In this document: piece by piece, positions 43,611-52,498 of the stretch | Numbering within the stretch: position 1 is the first letter of the stretch | How the letters are laid out: each line of letters begins with the position of its first letter | Origin: Enterococcus moraviensis ATCC BAA-383 | GTDB lineage: Bacteria > Bacillota > Bacilli > Lactobacillales > Enterococcaceae | Assembly (NCBI RefSeq): GCF_000407445.1 | Contig: NZ_ASWB01000001.1 | Location: 1,116,001-1,180,000 of the forward strand | Reading direction: 5' to 3' | Length of the DNA: 64,000 nt | Notes under the pieces: model-generated | Seen by the model: the letters and a program-made list of their open reading frames with translations, nothing else | Databases searched by the model: none | What the model was told of the DNA's origin: nothing | Position numbers and translations under genes: made by a program

Positions 43611-44282
43611 TTATTCTTTGGTCAATTCACCATCTTCAATACGGTAAACATTGTCACTCCACTCGATCATTCTTGGGTCATGCGTTACCATGATCGTTGC
43701 TTTTTGCTTTTCGTGTGCTTCTTTGGCCAGAAGTTTTACTACTTCATACGCATGCTCCGTGTCTAAACTTGCCGTTGGTTCATCTGCTAAAATTAAACTT
43801 GGTTCATTGAACAACGCGCGCGCAATTGCCACTCGCTGGCGTTCTCCCCCAGATAAATCTCGTGGAAATTTGTGCATCAAATCAACAACATCTAAAGAAG
43901 TCAGTAAGTCCGTAATTCGTTGTTTTTCTATTTTTTTCTTTTCGATTTTATCGACTAAAGTAAATTGGTTTTCTACTGTTAAAAAAGGAATCAAATTAGA
44001 AGATTGAAGAATAAAGCCAATTTCTTCAAAGCGTAACCTTGACCGTTTTTTTTCACTTAGATGTGTAAAATCCTTGTCATTGATTCTAATAGTACCAACC
44101 GAGGGAGTTTGTAATCCTCCAGCAATCGTTAAGAATGTACTCTTACCAGAACCTGAAGGTCCAATGATACTAACAAATTCTCCAGCTTTTACTTTTAAAT
44201 TGATTCCTTTTAAAGCTTCAACCTTGGCATGACCGCTGCCAAACGTTTTACGAATATCATCCATTACTAAAATATCAGACAT
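43611..44282 (-). CDS. ABC transporter ATP-binding protein (MacB/LolD type)
   Basis: 223 residues. Walker A GPSGSGKST near 40, signature [15 protein letters not shown] near 140, Walker B LILADEPTASLD, H-loop VTHDP. This class pairs with FtsX-like permeases in peptide/antibiotic efflux or lipoprotein-type transport. It follows the permease by three bases, so the two form one operon repressed by the TetR protein upstream. Confidence 0.9.
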   Translation of the reverse strand: MSDILVMDDIRKTFGSGHAKVEALKGINLKVKAGEFVSIIGPSGSGKSTFLTIAGGLQTPSVGTIRINDKDFTHLSEKKRSRLRFEEIGFILQSSNLIPFLTVENQFTLVDKIEKKKIEKQRITDLLTSLDVVDLMHKFPRDLSGGERQRVAIARALFNEPSLILADEPTASLDTEHAYEVVKLLAKEAHEKQKATIMVTHDPRMIEWSDNVYRIEDGELTKE

Positions 44283-44285
44283 TTT

Positions 44286-45377
44286 TTACCCTCCTATCGC
44301 TTTCATCGGATCAACATGAGTCACTGTTCTGATTGAGAACACGCCCCCTAATACAGCCACAATGATCAACACGATACTGTAGATCACTAGATTTGTGCTA
44401 TCTAATTCAAACGGCATTGCAGAAGGCAAGACTAGATTTGTCAACAGTGTCAAAACCACTCCGATCAACACACCTATCACACCTAAAATAAAGGTTTGGG
44501 CAATGATAGATTTAATAATATAGCCATTAGAAATTCCTTGTGCTTTCATTACACCAAACAAACTTGTCTTTTGTAACGTCATTACATAGATAAAGATCCC
44601 AATGATTGCTGCTGTAATTACAAATAGAAAATAGATCATTGCATTTAACGTAAGGTTCTGTTCACTATAACCAGGTAGTTTTTCGATAAATTCTTCTATT
44701 TCGTACTTGGCTAAATGATCATCTGTATCCTTTAATTTGATTGCAGATGTCTTAGTTGAACGTACCACGATTCCATTGATCGGCGCGGCATCCCCTTCAA
44801 TAATTCTGCCAAATTTTAATTCTTGCCATTGATCAAGTGAAGTATAAATCAATGGTACGATACTAAAGCTATTTTGCTTTGTAATCCCTACGACTTTCAG
44901 CTCTTTATCAAGCTTGCCAATTTTTACCGTATCCCCTAATTTGATTCCTTTATCCACTAAATTTTGTGGAATAATGATTTCTCCTGAATTCTTAAAATAG
45001 CGTCCTTCTACTAAGTCAGGTTTAATTGTGCTATTTTCAGTTACACCAAAAAGAGAAATATTTATCTTATCAGTCTCTTTGTTTTGGCCTGTTTTATTCA
45101 AGGCCCCAGCATATTGTCCAAGTGGTTCTTTTTGTTTGGCCTCTACTTGATTTAGATCGTCCATTACTAAACTTGAAGCATTTAGGCTTTTGTTTGCATC
45201 GTTAGATAATACAATACTCGTCGCATCCCACTGATCAACACCTTGTCGCACGCCTTGGGCAAGACCATTTGCTAAGCCAGACAGCATAAAAGCAACATAC
45301 GCTACCAAGACAATAACACCTACTACTAACGTATACCTAAGTTTGAAATATTTCATCTCTTCTAAACCTAAAAACAT
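44286..45377 (-). CDS. ABC transporter permease, FtsX-like
   Basis: 363 residues from the ATG at 45377, with AGAGGTGG upstream; the frame's ATG at 45401 sits in the operator. One N-terminal helix (about 18-40), a large extracellular MacB-like domain (about 45-240), then three C-terminal helices carrying the FtsX domain (YVMTLQKTSLFGVMKAQGISNGYI) typical of MacB-class permeases. Function is likely export or extraction of a peptide or drug; no substrate clue except tight TetR control. Confidence 0.85.
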   Translation of the reverse strand: MFLGLEEMKYFKLRYTLVVGVIVLVAYVAFMLSGLANGLAQGVRQGVDQWDATSIVLSNDANKSLNASSLVMDDLNQVEAKQKEPLGQYAGALNKTGQNKETDKINISLFGVTENSTIKPDLVEGRYFKNSGEIIIPQNLVDKGIKLGDTVKIGKLDKELKVVGITKQNSFSIVPLIYTSLDQWQELKFGRIIEGDAAPINGIVVRSTKTSAIKLKDTDDHLAKYEIEEFIEKLPGYSEQNLTLNAMIYFLFVITAAIIGIFIYVMTLQKTSLFGVMKAQGISNGYIIKSIIAQTFILGVIGVLIGVVLTLLTNLVLPSAMPFELDSTNLVIYSIVLIIVAVLGGVFSIRTVTHVDPMKAIGG

Positions 45378-45390
45378 TTGATTCCACCTC

Positions 45391-45504
45391 TTTTTTATCA
45401 TGTGATAAAAAAATATCTAAAAAAAGAAACTTTTTTATCGCTTGATAAAAATTCTAACATAAAAAAAAGAATTAAACAACGATTTTTTATCACATGATAA
45501 AAAA
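45391..45504 (-). promoter_or_regulatory. Three TetR operators around the ABC exporter promoter
   Basis: Three 22-bp dyads with half-site TTTTTTATCA: 45391-45412 (perfect arms), 45431-45452 (imperfect), 45483-45504 (perfect, extended by flanking AACGA/TCGTT). The promoter TTGTTT (45474-45479), 17 bp, TAGAAT (45451-45456) lies between the second and third. The most downstream dyad abuts the permease ribosome-binding site. The extended third dyad could also terminate tetR transcription. Confidence 0.85.
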
Positions 45505-45517
45505 TCGTTTTACTTCT

Positions 45518-46099
45518 TTAAGGTAACACACCATGTAATACCATATCCATCAGTTCAGCAATTTGGTCTGAACGTTCTTTTTCTGTAGATAGTTGATGAA
45601 TTGTTGAAAATAATAAAGACAAACTCATTAGATAAAACTGTGCAGCCTTTTGAGATGGGACTTTTCCCTTCAAAAACTGTTTGTTAGATTCAAAAATAGC
45701 CTGCAAGGGTTCTAAGTAATAGTCGTTTAGTATATAAAACAATTTTTGCTTATTTTCTGGTTCCATTTCTGCTGCACTTTGATGAATGAAGGAAAAAATA
45801 TCTCTATGATAAACGTTTAATAAAGCGTTAGTACATTTAATCAATTGATTCTCAAGGGAATCTGACTCTTTTTGTATTTTTTCAATTTCATATTTCAACT
45901 GACTACCAATTTGTTTATTAATTTCAATAAATAGAACTTCTTTATTAGAAAAATGATAATATAACGCTGGTTGCGTGATATTTACAGCCTTGGCAATATC
46001 ACGAGTAGATGTATTTTTATACCCATTTGTTAAAAAGAGATCTTTCGCAGTCTCTATAATCGAGTGATGCGTAACCTCAAACACTTTTTCTTTTTTCAT
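45518..46099 (-). CDS. TetR family transcriptional regulator
   Basis: 193 residues. N-terminal helix-turn-helix ILETAKDLFLTNGYKNTSTRDIAKAVNITQPALYYHFSNKEVLF-type sequence at about 13-58 (here beginning SIIETAKDLF) is textbook TetR, followed by an all-helical ligand domain. AAAGGAGG upstream. It is transcribed toward the ABC genes. The three palindromes lie directly between, so it most likely represses the exporter and is released by the exporter's substrate. Confidence 0.88.
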   Translation of the reverse strand: MKKEKVFEVTHHSIIETAKDLFLTNGYKNTSTRDIAKAVNITQPALYYHFSNKEVLFIEINKQIGSQLKYEIEKIQKESDSLENQLIKCTNALLNVYHRDIFSFIHQSAAEMEPENKQKLFYILNDYYLEPLQAIFESNKQFLKGKVPSQKAAQFYLMSLSLLFSTIHQLSTEKERSDQIAELMDMVLHGVLP

Positions 46100-46329
46100 T
46101 GCCTAAGCCTCCTTTTCACCTGATCGTAATCTTTCACTGTATGAACTATTTTAAATCAAAATGAGTAAAAAAGAAAGTCAATAAACACTGCTCTAGCGTT
46201 TGCACGATAAAACAGCACATTTCAAAAACAGTTGTTATTGAAATCTATTTCCATTTATATTACAATAATCGATCTATTTGAAACAAAGACTCCCTTTTGT
46301 AAAACAAGAAATAAACATTTAACCTACCT

Positions 46330-46357
46330 TTTACATACTTTTTGCTCTAGCTATGTT
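46330..46357 (+). promoter_or_regulatory. Candidate promoter of the NlpC/P60 gene
   Basis: TTTACA (46330-46335), 16 bp, TATGTT (46352-46357), 90 bases before the start. The divergent tetR gene starts at 46099, leaving a 348-base AT-rich gap with no further gene. Confidence 0.4.
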
Positions 46358-46447
46358 TAAATATGAACTGGTCTTAAAATAATCCACTTTATTTTAGGTA
46401 TTTCACTATTTTAATAGAGAAAATTTGAACTTTTAAGGAGAGTTTTT

Positions 46448-47338
46448 TTGAAAAAAAATAAATACATAGTTAAATTATTTATAGGTTTCGTAACCTTATC
46501 AGCTGGCTTTACGTTGAGTGAGTATACGTTTGCCACATCAGAAGAGACAATGGCACAAGAGAAAATAATCGCTACATCCTCGCAAAAATTAGCACAATTA
46601 AAAGAGACCAAACAGAACATTTCAAAACAACTATTAGAGAATGAAAAACAACATTCAACAGTTGGAGTAAACATTCAAAAGATTCAAATCGATCTGGATC
46701 AGTTAGAAAAAATTGAGTCTACAACGACTATTTCTGAAGTAGCTGAATTAAAGGATGAACAAGCACTCACACTTACAACAAGTCTTTCACCAGTTGAAGT
46801 TCAAGAGGATACAATGACTAAAAAAACAAAGCAATTAACAGAATTAAAGCAAAAACAGAACAGGCTAACTTTAGAGAAACAAAATATTTCAACGCAACAA
46901 GCAGATATGCAAAAACAAGAAACGCAACTATCCAAGAAAATAGCACAAGCACAAAAACAAAAAGATGAACAATCCAAACAAACTAATACACACTTAGAGA
47001 TTGTTGCCGCTGCGAAAACCCACTTAGGTAAACCCTATGTCTACGGTGCAGCTGGTCCTGATGCTTTTGATTGCTCAGGCTTGGTTCAAGTAGCATTCGC
47101 TTCTGCTGGGCGTTCTATTGGACGTACAACAGTCGACCAAGAAACCGCTGGTGAGACAATTCCCGTATCAGAAGCACAAGCTGGCGACTTAGTTTTCTGG
47201 GGAAGTCATGGCGGTACACATCATGTCGCCATCTCATTGGGAGACGGTTCATACATCCATGCACCTGTTCCAGGTGATGTAGTACAAATTGCAACGGTTG
47301 CTTCTTATTCTCCTGATTTCGCTATACGTATTTTATAA
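46448..47338 (+). CDS. Secreted NlpC/P60 peptidoglycan endopeptidase with N-terminal coiled coil
   Basis: 296 residues starting with TTG at 46448, seven bases after AAGGAGAG. Signal peptide (1-29, ending near YTFA). Residues about 35-185 form two long Gln/Lys/Glu-rich coiled coils split by a TTT/SPVE linker, resembling the PcsB/p45 architecture. C-terminal NlpC/P60 domain with catalytic Cys in DAFDCSGLVQ (near 208), His in THHVAISLG and His in YIHAP. Cuts D-Glu-diaminoacid bonds in peptidoglycan; probably a cell-separation hydrolase. Monocistronic. Confidence 0.88.
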   Translation: MKKNKYIVKLFIGFVTLSAGFTLSEYTFATSEETMAQEKIIATSSQKLAQLKETKQNISKQLLENEKQHSTVGVNIQKIQIDLDQLEKIESTTTISEVAELKDEQALTLTTSLSPVEVQEDTMTKKTKQLTELKQKQNRLTLEKQNISTQQADMQKQETQLSKKIAQAQKQKDEQSKQTNTHLEIVAAAKTHLGKPYVYGAAGPDAFDCSGLVQVAFASAGRSIGRTTVDQETAGETIPVSEAQAGDLVFWGSHGGTHHVAISLGDGSYIHAPVPGDVVQIATVASYSPDFAIRIL

Positions 47339-47346
47339 GTTATAAC

Positions 47347-47385
47347 AAAAAATCATTCGTCTATAAATGGCGAATGATTTTTATC
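47347..47385 (+). terminator. Terminator of the NlpC/P60 gene
   Basis: AAAAATCATTCG pairs with CGAATGATTTTT. Confidence 0.75.
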
Positions 47386-47482
47386 AGTTTTTATAAACTT
47401 TTATAGAAATAGAGACAAATTTTATAAAAAAAATGCCCTTACCTAAATTTTTTCTCATTTCTTTATATAAAGATCGAAATTT

Positions 47483-47572
47483 TTGAGAATTTCTAAAAAA
47501 TATGGTATTTTATGGTTGTGTGTAATTTGATTTGTGTTCCCTCCATCTCTCCGGTGGAGGAACGCTTTTTTT
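47483..47572 (+). ncRNA. Candidate small RNA transcription unit
   Basis: TTGAGA (47483-47488), 17 bp, TATTTT (47506-47511) is followed about 30 bases later by a strong terminator: CCTCCATCTCTCCGGTGGAGG stem-loop, GTTCC/GGAAC extension and nine T (47537-47571). The transcript would be about 55 nt, with no ORF between. Could instead be a terminator only, but no plus-strand gene lies within 145 bases upstream and the NlpC gene already has its own terminator. Confidence 0.45.
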
Positions 47573-47582
47573 TTGCATTTTT

Positions 47583-47864
47583 TTAATTTTTTTCCCAACA
47601 AGAACGCATTCTTTTATTATCGTACCTCCAGTTTACTTCATCCCTATGATTTCGAGAAAATTTTTCGTAAACGTCATCACTAGTCATCCTTTTACTGTTT
47701 CGATTGTTATGCATTTGCTCCTCGCTCATCCTATCTCGTTGTCTGTCGTATCTTTGCTGCATCTGGTGATCATCAACTCTTCCCACGGCTTCACTTACGG
47801 TGTTAAAACCTATCATCCCTGTTAAAAATAATACAAGCGTACCACTAACTATTGTCTTACTCAC
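47583..47864 (-). CDS. Small secreted Met/Arg-rich protein, divergent from the two-component system
   Basis: 93 residues from GTG at 47864 (GGGGG upstream). Signal peptide about 1-26 (cleavage near SEA/VG). The mature part is very hydrophilic, rich in Arg, Asn, Gln and Asp, with Met at 35, 46, 51, 60 and 86 and one Cys. No family recognised. Divergent from the response regulator, with direct repeats overlapping its -35, suggesting it is a target of the two-component system. Confidence 0.55.
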   Translation of the reverse strand: MSKTIVSGTLVLFLTGMIGFNTVSEAVGRVDDHQMQQRYDRQRDRMSEEQMHNNRNSKRMTSDDVYEKFSRNHRDEVNWRYDNKRMRSCWEKN

Positions 47865-47909
47865 TTTTCGTTTCCCCCTTTTTGTCTTTTCCCTAGTCTA
47901 TTCAATAAA

Positions 47910-47926
47910 TGTGTCAACTATGTGTC
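47910..47926. promoter_or_regulatory. Candidate response-regulator binding site (TGTGTC direct repeat)
   Basis: TGTGTC repeats at 47910-47915 and 47921-47926, spaced by 11 bases, one helical turn, as OmpR-class regulators prefer. It overlaps TTGACA (complement of 47912-47917), a -35 for the divergent secreted protein. The regulator gene has TATAAT at 47960-47965 downstream. Confidence 0.45.
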
Positions 47927-47991
47927 GAAAATAAATCCCCCAAATAGATGATTATTGACTATAATAAAAGAAGACACTAGGAGGTCATCTT

Positions 47992-48690
47992 ATGAAAAAT
48001 ATTTTGATCGTTGATGATCATTTACAAATTACAGAAGTATTAAAGGAATATGTTATAAAAGAAGGATTTCATCCGATTATCGCATTTGATGGACAAGTAG
48101 CACTCGATGTATTTTTTAACAACTCGATTGAGCTTGTTTTATTGGATGTTATGCTCCCAAAGCGGGACGGATTTGATGTTTGCAAAAAAATAAGAAGTGT
48201 ATCAAATGTTCCGATTATCATGATTACAGCAAAAGGTGAAGACTTTCATCGAATCATGGGGTTAGATATCGGCGCTGATGATTATATCGTTAAACCATTT
48301 TCACCAAACGAAGTAATGGCTCGAGTCAGAGCCATTCTAAGAAGAATTGAAAAAACTGAAGAAAATCATCAGACGATGGTACAGTTGACTTATGATAATC
48401 TCGTTGTTTACTTGGACGAAAAGAAAGTCACGATTGCACAACAGGAAATTCTTTTGACCAAAAGAGAATTAGAAATTCTGTGGCTTCTTTTAGCTAACCG
48501 AGAAAAAGTCTTTTCAAGAGATAACTTATTAGATAGTTTATGGGGCATAGATTACTTTGGGGATTCAAGAACAGTCGATACCCATATCAAACGTTTGCGG
48601 GCAAAATTAGATGAAGTTGATCATCCAAAATGGGAGATTGCCACCGTTTGGGGACAAGGGTACAAATTCGAGGGCAAAAATGAAAAATAA
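47992..48690 (+). CDS. Two-component response regulator, OmpR family
   Basis: 232 residues. Receiver domain with DD at 8-9, phosphoacceptor Asp52 (LLDVMLP), Thr in ITAKG and Lys in VKPF. OmpR winged helix in the C-terminal half (LTKRELEILWLLLANREKVFSRDNLLDSLWG..., ending HIKRLRAKLD...VWGQGYKF). AGGAGG upstream. The histidine kinase gene begins inside its last codons (11-base overlap). Confidence 0.93.
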   Translation: MKNILIVDDHLQITEVLKEYVIKEGFHPIIAFDGQVALDVFFNNSIELVLLDVMLPKRDGFDVCKKIRSVSNVPIIMITAKGEDFHRIMGLDIGADDYIVKPFSPNEVMARVRAILRRIEKTEENHQTMVQLTYDNLVVYLDEKKVTIAQQEILLTKRELEILWLLLANREKVFSRDNLLDSLWGIDYFGDSRTVDTHIKRLRAKLDEVDHPKWEIATVWGQGYKFEGKNEK

Positions 48691-50176
48691 ACTAACAACG
48701 AAACTCATTCTCTATTTTTCATTAACGCTATTACTTTTTTCTTTAGTGATCGGTGTTGCGTTTAGTATTTTGTTTTCTAGACAAACTGTTACGATCCATA
48801 CTGAAGAAATGACGCGTCGTGCAACTGTTATTGCAGATGCATTAAATGAGTATTTTACTGAGCAAAATGACTCTGCTACTGAAGACAGCTCCTCAATGCA
48901 TGGAATGATGGGCTCTAATTCTTCAATGAGAATGGGAATGAAGTATTCTTCTCTACTGAAAGTAATGGATCAATTGGCAATGGATGATATTTGGATCGTT
49001 GATGAAGATGCCAATACAATCACTGTAGGCCACGATATGCACAATAAGGAATACAACCAACTTCCAAACAACGCTCAAGACGTAATCAAAAAAGTCTATA
49101 CAGGAAAAACTACTACAAGTGATGCTTTTAGTCATTTCATTGGAGAACCGACCGTTACTGTGGGTGCGCCGATAAAAAACAATAATGGTAATGTTATCGC
49201 TGTAGTACTACTCCACTCAGCGATCGCTAGCGTTCATAAAGAAGAAAGTCAAGGATACCTTTTACTCTTCATCAGTATTATGCTTGCATGGATCATCGGA
49301 CTTATTCTTTCGATTCTCTTATCGAAAAAATTTATAAACCCAATCAATAAAATGAGCCGATTTACTGAAGAACTTGTTGTAGAAAATTATCAAAAATCTT
49401 TAGACATAGAGACACATGATGAAATCGGACAACTTGGAGAAAAATTAACTATTTTAAAAGACCGTCTTACTGAAGCAAAATTCCAGCGAGAAAATCGTGA
49501 ACAAGCACAGAAAAATTTCTTATCCACTATTTCTCATGAATTGCGAACTCCTGTCACAGTGATTCGAGGGTCTCTAGAATCTTTAAATGATGGTTTGATC
49601 GATCAACCAGAAAAAATTGCGCAATATCATCGACAACTATTAGCCGAAGCCATTGTTTTAGAGAGATTGATCAATGATTTGTTAGAGTTATCTAGACTGG
49701 AAAATCCTGAATTCACCATTACAATGGAATCTGTTTCAATCAATGATATTTTATCTGATAGTTTCAGAAGCCTACGTTTAAAAACATCAGAGAAAAAACA
49801 GCATTTGCATCTGGAAAATGCTTTAGAGCACCCTATTATTGTCAACGGTGATTACGGTCGCATTCGACAACTTTTTGTTATTCTGATTGAAAATGCACTC
49901 AAATTTTCTCCTAATCAGGCAATAATCACAGTGCAAACCATTTTAGAAACAGACAAATTAATTATTAGTATTCATAATATTGGTTCATACATTTCTGAGA
50001 AAGAACAAAAAGAAATCTTCCAGCGCTTTCATCAAGTACGTTCGAAAGAGCACATTGATGGAACTGGGTTAGGCTTAGCCATCGCTAAAGAAATAGCGGA
50101 TCGTCATCACTTTTCTTTAACTGTTTCAAGTGACAAGTTACTTGGGACAACCTTCTATGTTGGAATACCGATATAA
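48680..50176 (+). CDS. Sensor histidine kinase with Met-rich extracellular segment
   Basis: 498 residues from the ATG at 48680, with GAGGGC upstream inside the regulator gene. Two membrane helices (about 10-32 and 192-214) flank an extracellular domain that contains a Met/His cluster (Met73, His74, Met76, Met77, Met83, Met85, Met87). Then HAMP (about 215-265), HisKA with His286 in STISHELRTPV, and HATPase_c with N box IENALKF and G box GTGLGLAIAKEIA. Met clusters of this kind bind Cu(I)/Ag(I) in other sensors, but a redox or envelope signal is equally possible. A terminator follows at 50181. Confidence 0.9.
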   Translation: MKNKLTTKLILYFSLTLLLFSLVIGVAFSILFSRQTVTIHTEEMTRRATVIADALNEYFTEQNDSATEDSSSMHGMMGSNSSMRMGMKYSSLLKVMDQLAMDDIWIVDEDANTITVGHDMHNKEYNQLPNNAQDVIKKVYTGKTTTSDAFSHFIGEPTVTVGAPIKNNNGNVIAVVLLHSAIASVHKEESQGYLLLFISIMLAWIIGLILSILLSKKFINPINKMSRFTEELVVENYQKSLDIETHDEIGQLGEKLTILKDRLTEAKFQRENREQAQKNFLSTISHELRTPVTVIRGSLESLNDGLIDQPEKIAQYHRQLLAEAIVLERLINDLLELSRLENPEFTITMESVSINDILSDSFRSLRLKTSEKKQHLHLENALEHPIIVNGDYGRIRQLFVILIENALKFSPNQAIITVQTILETDKLIISIHNIGSYISEKEQKEIFQRFHQVRSKEHIDGTGLGLAIAKEIADRHHFSLTVSSDKLLGTTFYVGIPI

Positions 50177-50179
50177 TAA

Positions 50180-50222
50180 AAATGCTGAATGTATCGTTCA
50201 CGATACGTTCAGCATTTTTCTC
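50180..50222 (+). terminator. Bidirectional terminator (histidine kinase / glmS)
   Basis: AAAATGCTGAATGTATCG pairs with CGATACGTTCAGCATTTT around TTCA. Confidence 0.9.
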
Positions 50223-50223
50223 T

Positions 50224-52035
50224 CTATTCTACCGTAACACTCTTCGCTAAATTGCGGGGTTTATCTACATCATATCCTCTTTGCAGTGTTGCGAAATACG
50301 CAATCAACTGTGTAGGAACAACACTAACTAACGGCGTTAATAAAGGATGTACATCAGGTATAATGAATTGGTCTGTTTCTTTAGACAATGACGCCAATGC
50401 TATCACAAAATTATGAGCACCGCGGCTTTCAACTTCTTTTAAATTACCACGCGTATGAGCAGCAGTCTTTTTATCTGTAATTATTCCAAAGACTGGTGTT
50501 CCTTCTTCAACCAACGCAATCGTCCCATGTTTTAGCTCTCCAGCTGCAAATCCTTCAGCTTGTATATACGAAATTTCTTTCAGTTTCAACGATGCTTCCA
50601 TCGATACATAGTAATCTACACCTCGACCGATATAGAAAGCATTTCTTGTTGTTGTCAAATACTCTTCAACCAGTTGACTGATCAACATTTTTTCATCAAT
50701 GATCGTCTCTATAACTGCTGCAATAACACTTAGTTCATGCGCAATATCAAAATCCAATGAAAACTGATTTCTTTTGTTGTCTCCAACCGCTTTAGCCAAA
50801 ACAGCTAAGACAGCAATTTGCGCTGTATATGCTTTGGTTGAAGCGACAGCGATTTCTGGTCCCGCATGAAGTAATAATGTATAATCCGCTTCTCTAGACA
50901 ATGTAGAGCCCACAACATTTGTCAATGTCAATGAGGAGAATCCCTGTTCATTAACTTGAACCAACACTTGACGACTATCTGCTGTTTCACCACTTTGACT
51001 TAAAAAAATGAAAAACGGTTTTTCGGATAATAACGGCATATTATAGCCGAATTCACTTGAAAGATGAACTTCCACTGGAATATTTGTCATTTTTTCAAGA
51101 AGTGCTTTTCCAACCCAGCCAGCATTATAACTAGTTCCACAAGCAACGATATAAATACGATCACTGGCTGTTATAGTTTCGATGATTTTTTCATCAATAA
51201 TTGTTTCTCCAAGTGTATTCGTATATTCCTGTACAATCCGACGCATAACAGCTGGCTGATCATCGATTTCTTTTAGCATATAATAAGGGTATGTGCCTTT
51301 TTCGATATCGCTTAAATCTAATTGTGCTTCATAAGACTCACGGTAAACTAAATTGCCTTTTTGATCCTCGATCACGATCTTATCTGCTTTAACAATGACC
51401 ATTTCACCATCGGCGATTTCAACAAAATGATTTGTCTCAGTAAGCATCGCCATAGCATCACTACAGATCACATTAAAATCCTCTCCAAGACCAATCAAAA
51501 GTGGGCTTTTATTTTTAGCCACATAAATTGTATCTGGATCATTTTTATCAATCAAGGCAAATGCATATGATCCATTGATCACAGTCAACGCTTTTTTAAA
51601 CGCTTCTTTTGTCGATAAACCAGTTTCTGCAAAATGTTCGATCAAGTGAACCGCAATTTCTGTATCTGTTTCACCTTCTAAAGATTTAGTTTGAAGAAAT
51701 TCCTGTTTTATTTCCTCAAAATTTTCAATCACACCATTGTGGACAAGAATAAACTGCCGATTACTTGATGTATGGGGATGCGCATTTCTTTCGCTTGGTT
51801 TTCCATGGGTTGCCCAACGAGTATGCCCAATACCAACTGTCCCTTGAACTTCTGGACTGATTTTATTTTGTAGATCTGCAATTCTGCCTAGAGATTTTAC
51901 TAGATATTCTTCTTGCTCTTTCCCCGTTACAAAAATCCCAGCTGAATCATATCCTCTGTATTCTAATTTTTCCAACCCTTGTACTAAAATATCTGTTGCA
52001 TTGTCTTTTCCAATTATTCCTACAATTCCACACAT
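50224..52035 (-). CDS. glmS: Glutamine--fructose-6-phosphate aminotransferase
   Basis: 603 residues from the ATG at 52035, which gives MCGIVGIIG, so that Cys becomes the N-terminal nucleophile; the frame's ATG at 52044 would bury it. N-terminal Ntn glutaminase domain ([17 protein letters not shown], near 72), two SIS domains ([42 protein letters not shown]-like sequence near 485) and the C-terminal [13 protein letters not shown], the conserved GlmS end. Makes glucosamine-6-phosphate for peptidoglycan. Preceded by a glmS-ribozyme-like leader, with glmM downstream in the same strand block. Confidence 0.95.
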   Translation of the reverse strand: MCGIVGIIGKDNATDILVQGLEKLEYRGYDSAGIFVTGKEQEEYLVKSLGRIADLQNKISPEVQGTVGIGHTRWATHGKPSERNAHPHTSSNRQFILVHNGVIENFEEIKQEFLQTKSLEGETDTEIAVHLIEHFAETGLSTKEAFKKALTVINGSYAFALIDKNDPDTIYVAKNKSPLLIGLGEDFNVICSDAMAMLTETNHFVEIADGEMVIVKADKIVIEDQKGNLVYRESYEAQLDLSDIEKGTYPYYMLKEIDDQPAVMRRIVQEYTNTLGETIIDEKIIETITASDRIYIVACGTSYNAGWVGKALLEKMTNIPVEVHLSSEFGYNMPLLSEKPFFIFLSQSGETADSRQVLVQVNEQGFSSLTLTNVVGSTLSREADYTLLLHAGPEIAVASTKAYTAQIAVLAVLAKAVGDNKRNQFSLDFDIAHELSVIAAVIETIIDEKMLISQLVEEYLTTTRNAFYIGRGVDYYVSMEASLKLKEISYIQAEGFAAGELKHGTIALVEEGTPVFGIITDKKTAAHTRGNLKEVESRGAHNFVIALASLSKETDQFIIPDVHPLLTPLVSVVPTQLIAYFATLQRGYDVDKPRNLAKSVTVE

Positions 52036-52237
52036 AATATCCATATCCTACTTTCTCGATTGTCTTAGGTTACTACTCAAGAAAAAAAGCTGACAAATAA
52101 AAAAATTTTTGCATTCTTATACTAAAAAATAGGTTAAATTCTTTTATTCTCAATTCTTTCAATTTTCTTGTTCCTTCATCATAGGTTTCTATTCTGCGTA
52201 GTTGGATTTTTGTTATAATCTTACAATTATTTTTTTC

Positions 52238-52330
52238 TCCAACTTGTAGAGTGCAGACCCTAGAGCCATCCGCCGAAATTTTCGATAAGCTCTTTCCTCG
52301 TCACCTGATTGATCAGGCCTGGCGCTATCC
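52238..52330 (-). ncRNA. glmS leader: glmS ribozyme/riboswitch
   Basis: Reading the minus strand, the leader contains A-GCGCCAG (cleavage expected before the G complementary to 52325), GTGACGAGGA, TTATCGAAA and TTTCGGCGGATG in the order and spacing of the glmS ribozyme core. AGAGC and GGCTCT close the surrounding helix. The 3' part, GGGTCTGCACTCTACAAG, is shorter than in B. subtilis, suggesting a reduced P3/P4 region. GlcN6P-induced self-cleavage would lower glmS mRNA. It lies about 200 bases upstream of the start codon. 3' limit uncertain. Confidence 0.8.
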
Positions 52331-52383
52331 TAACATTGGTATAACTACCCTCCTTTTTATTTAGTTAAATAGAAACTGCACTA

Positions 52384-52413
52384 ATAATACAATACAACAA
52401 ATATAGATGTCAA
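52384..52413 (-). promoter_or_regulatory. Promoter of glmS
   Basis: TTGACA (52408-52413), 18 bp, TATTAT (52384-52389) on the minus strand, about 55 bases before the ribozyme cleavage site. Confidence 0.75.
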
Positions 52414-52455
52414 TAGTTTTATCCAAAAACAAAATTGGTCTAGTCTGAAAAAGGA

Positions 52456-52496
52456 AACAAAAAAAGCTTACTAAAATCGCTAGTAAGCTTAAAAAT
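52456..52496 (-). terminator. Terminator of the ECF transporter operon
   Basis: AAGCTTACTA pairs with TAGTAAGCTT; the minus strand ends in T7. Confidence 0.85.
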
Positions 52497-52498
52497 GA

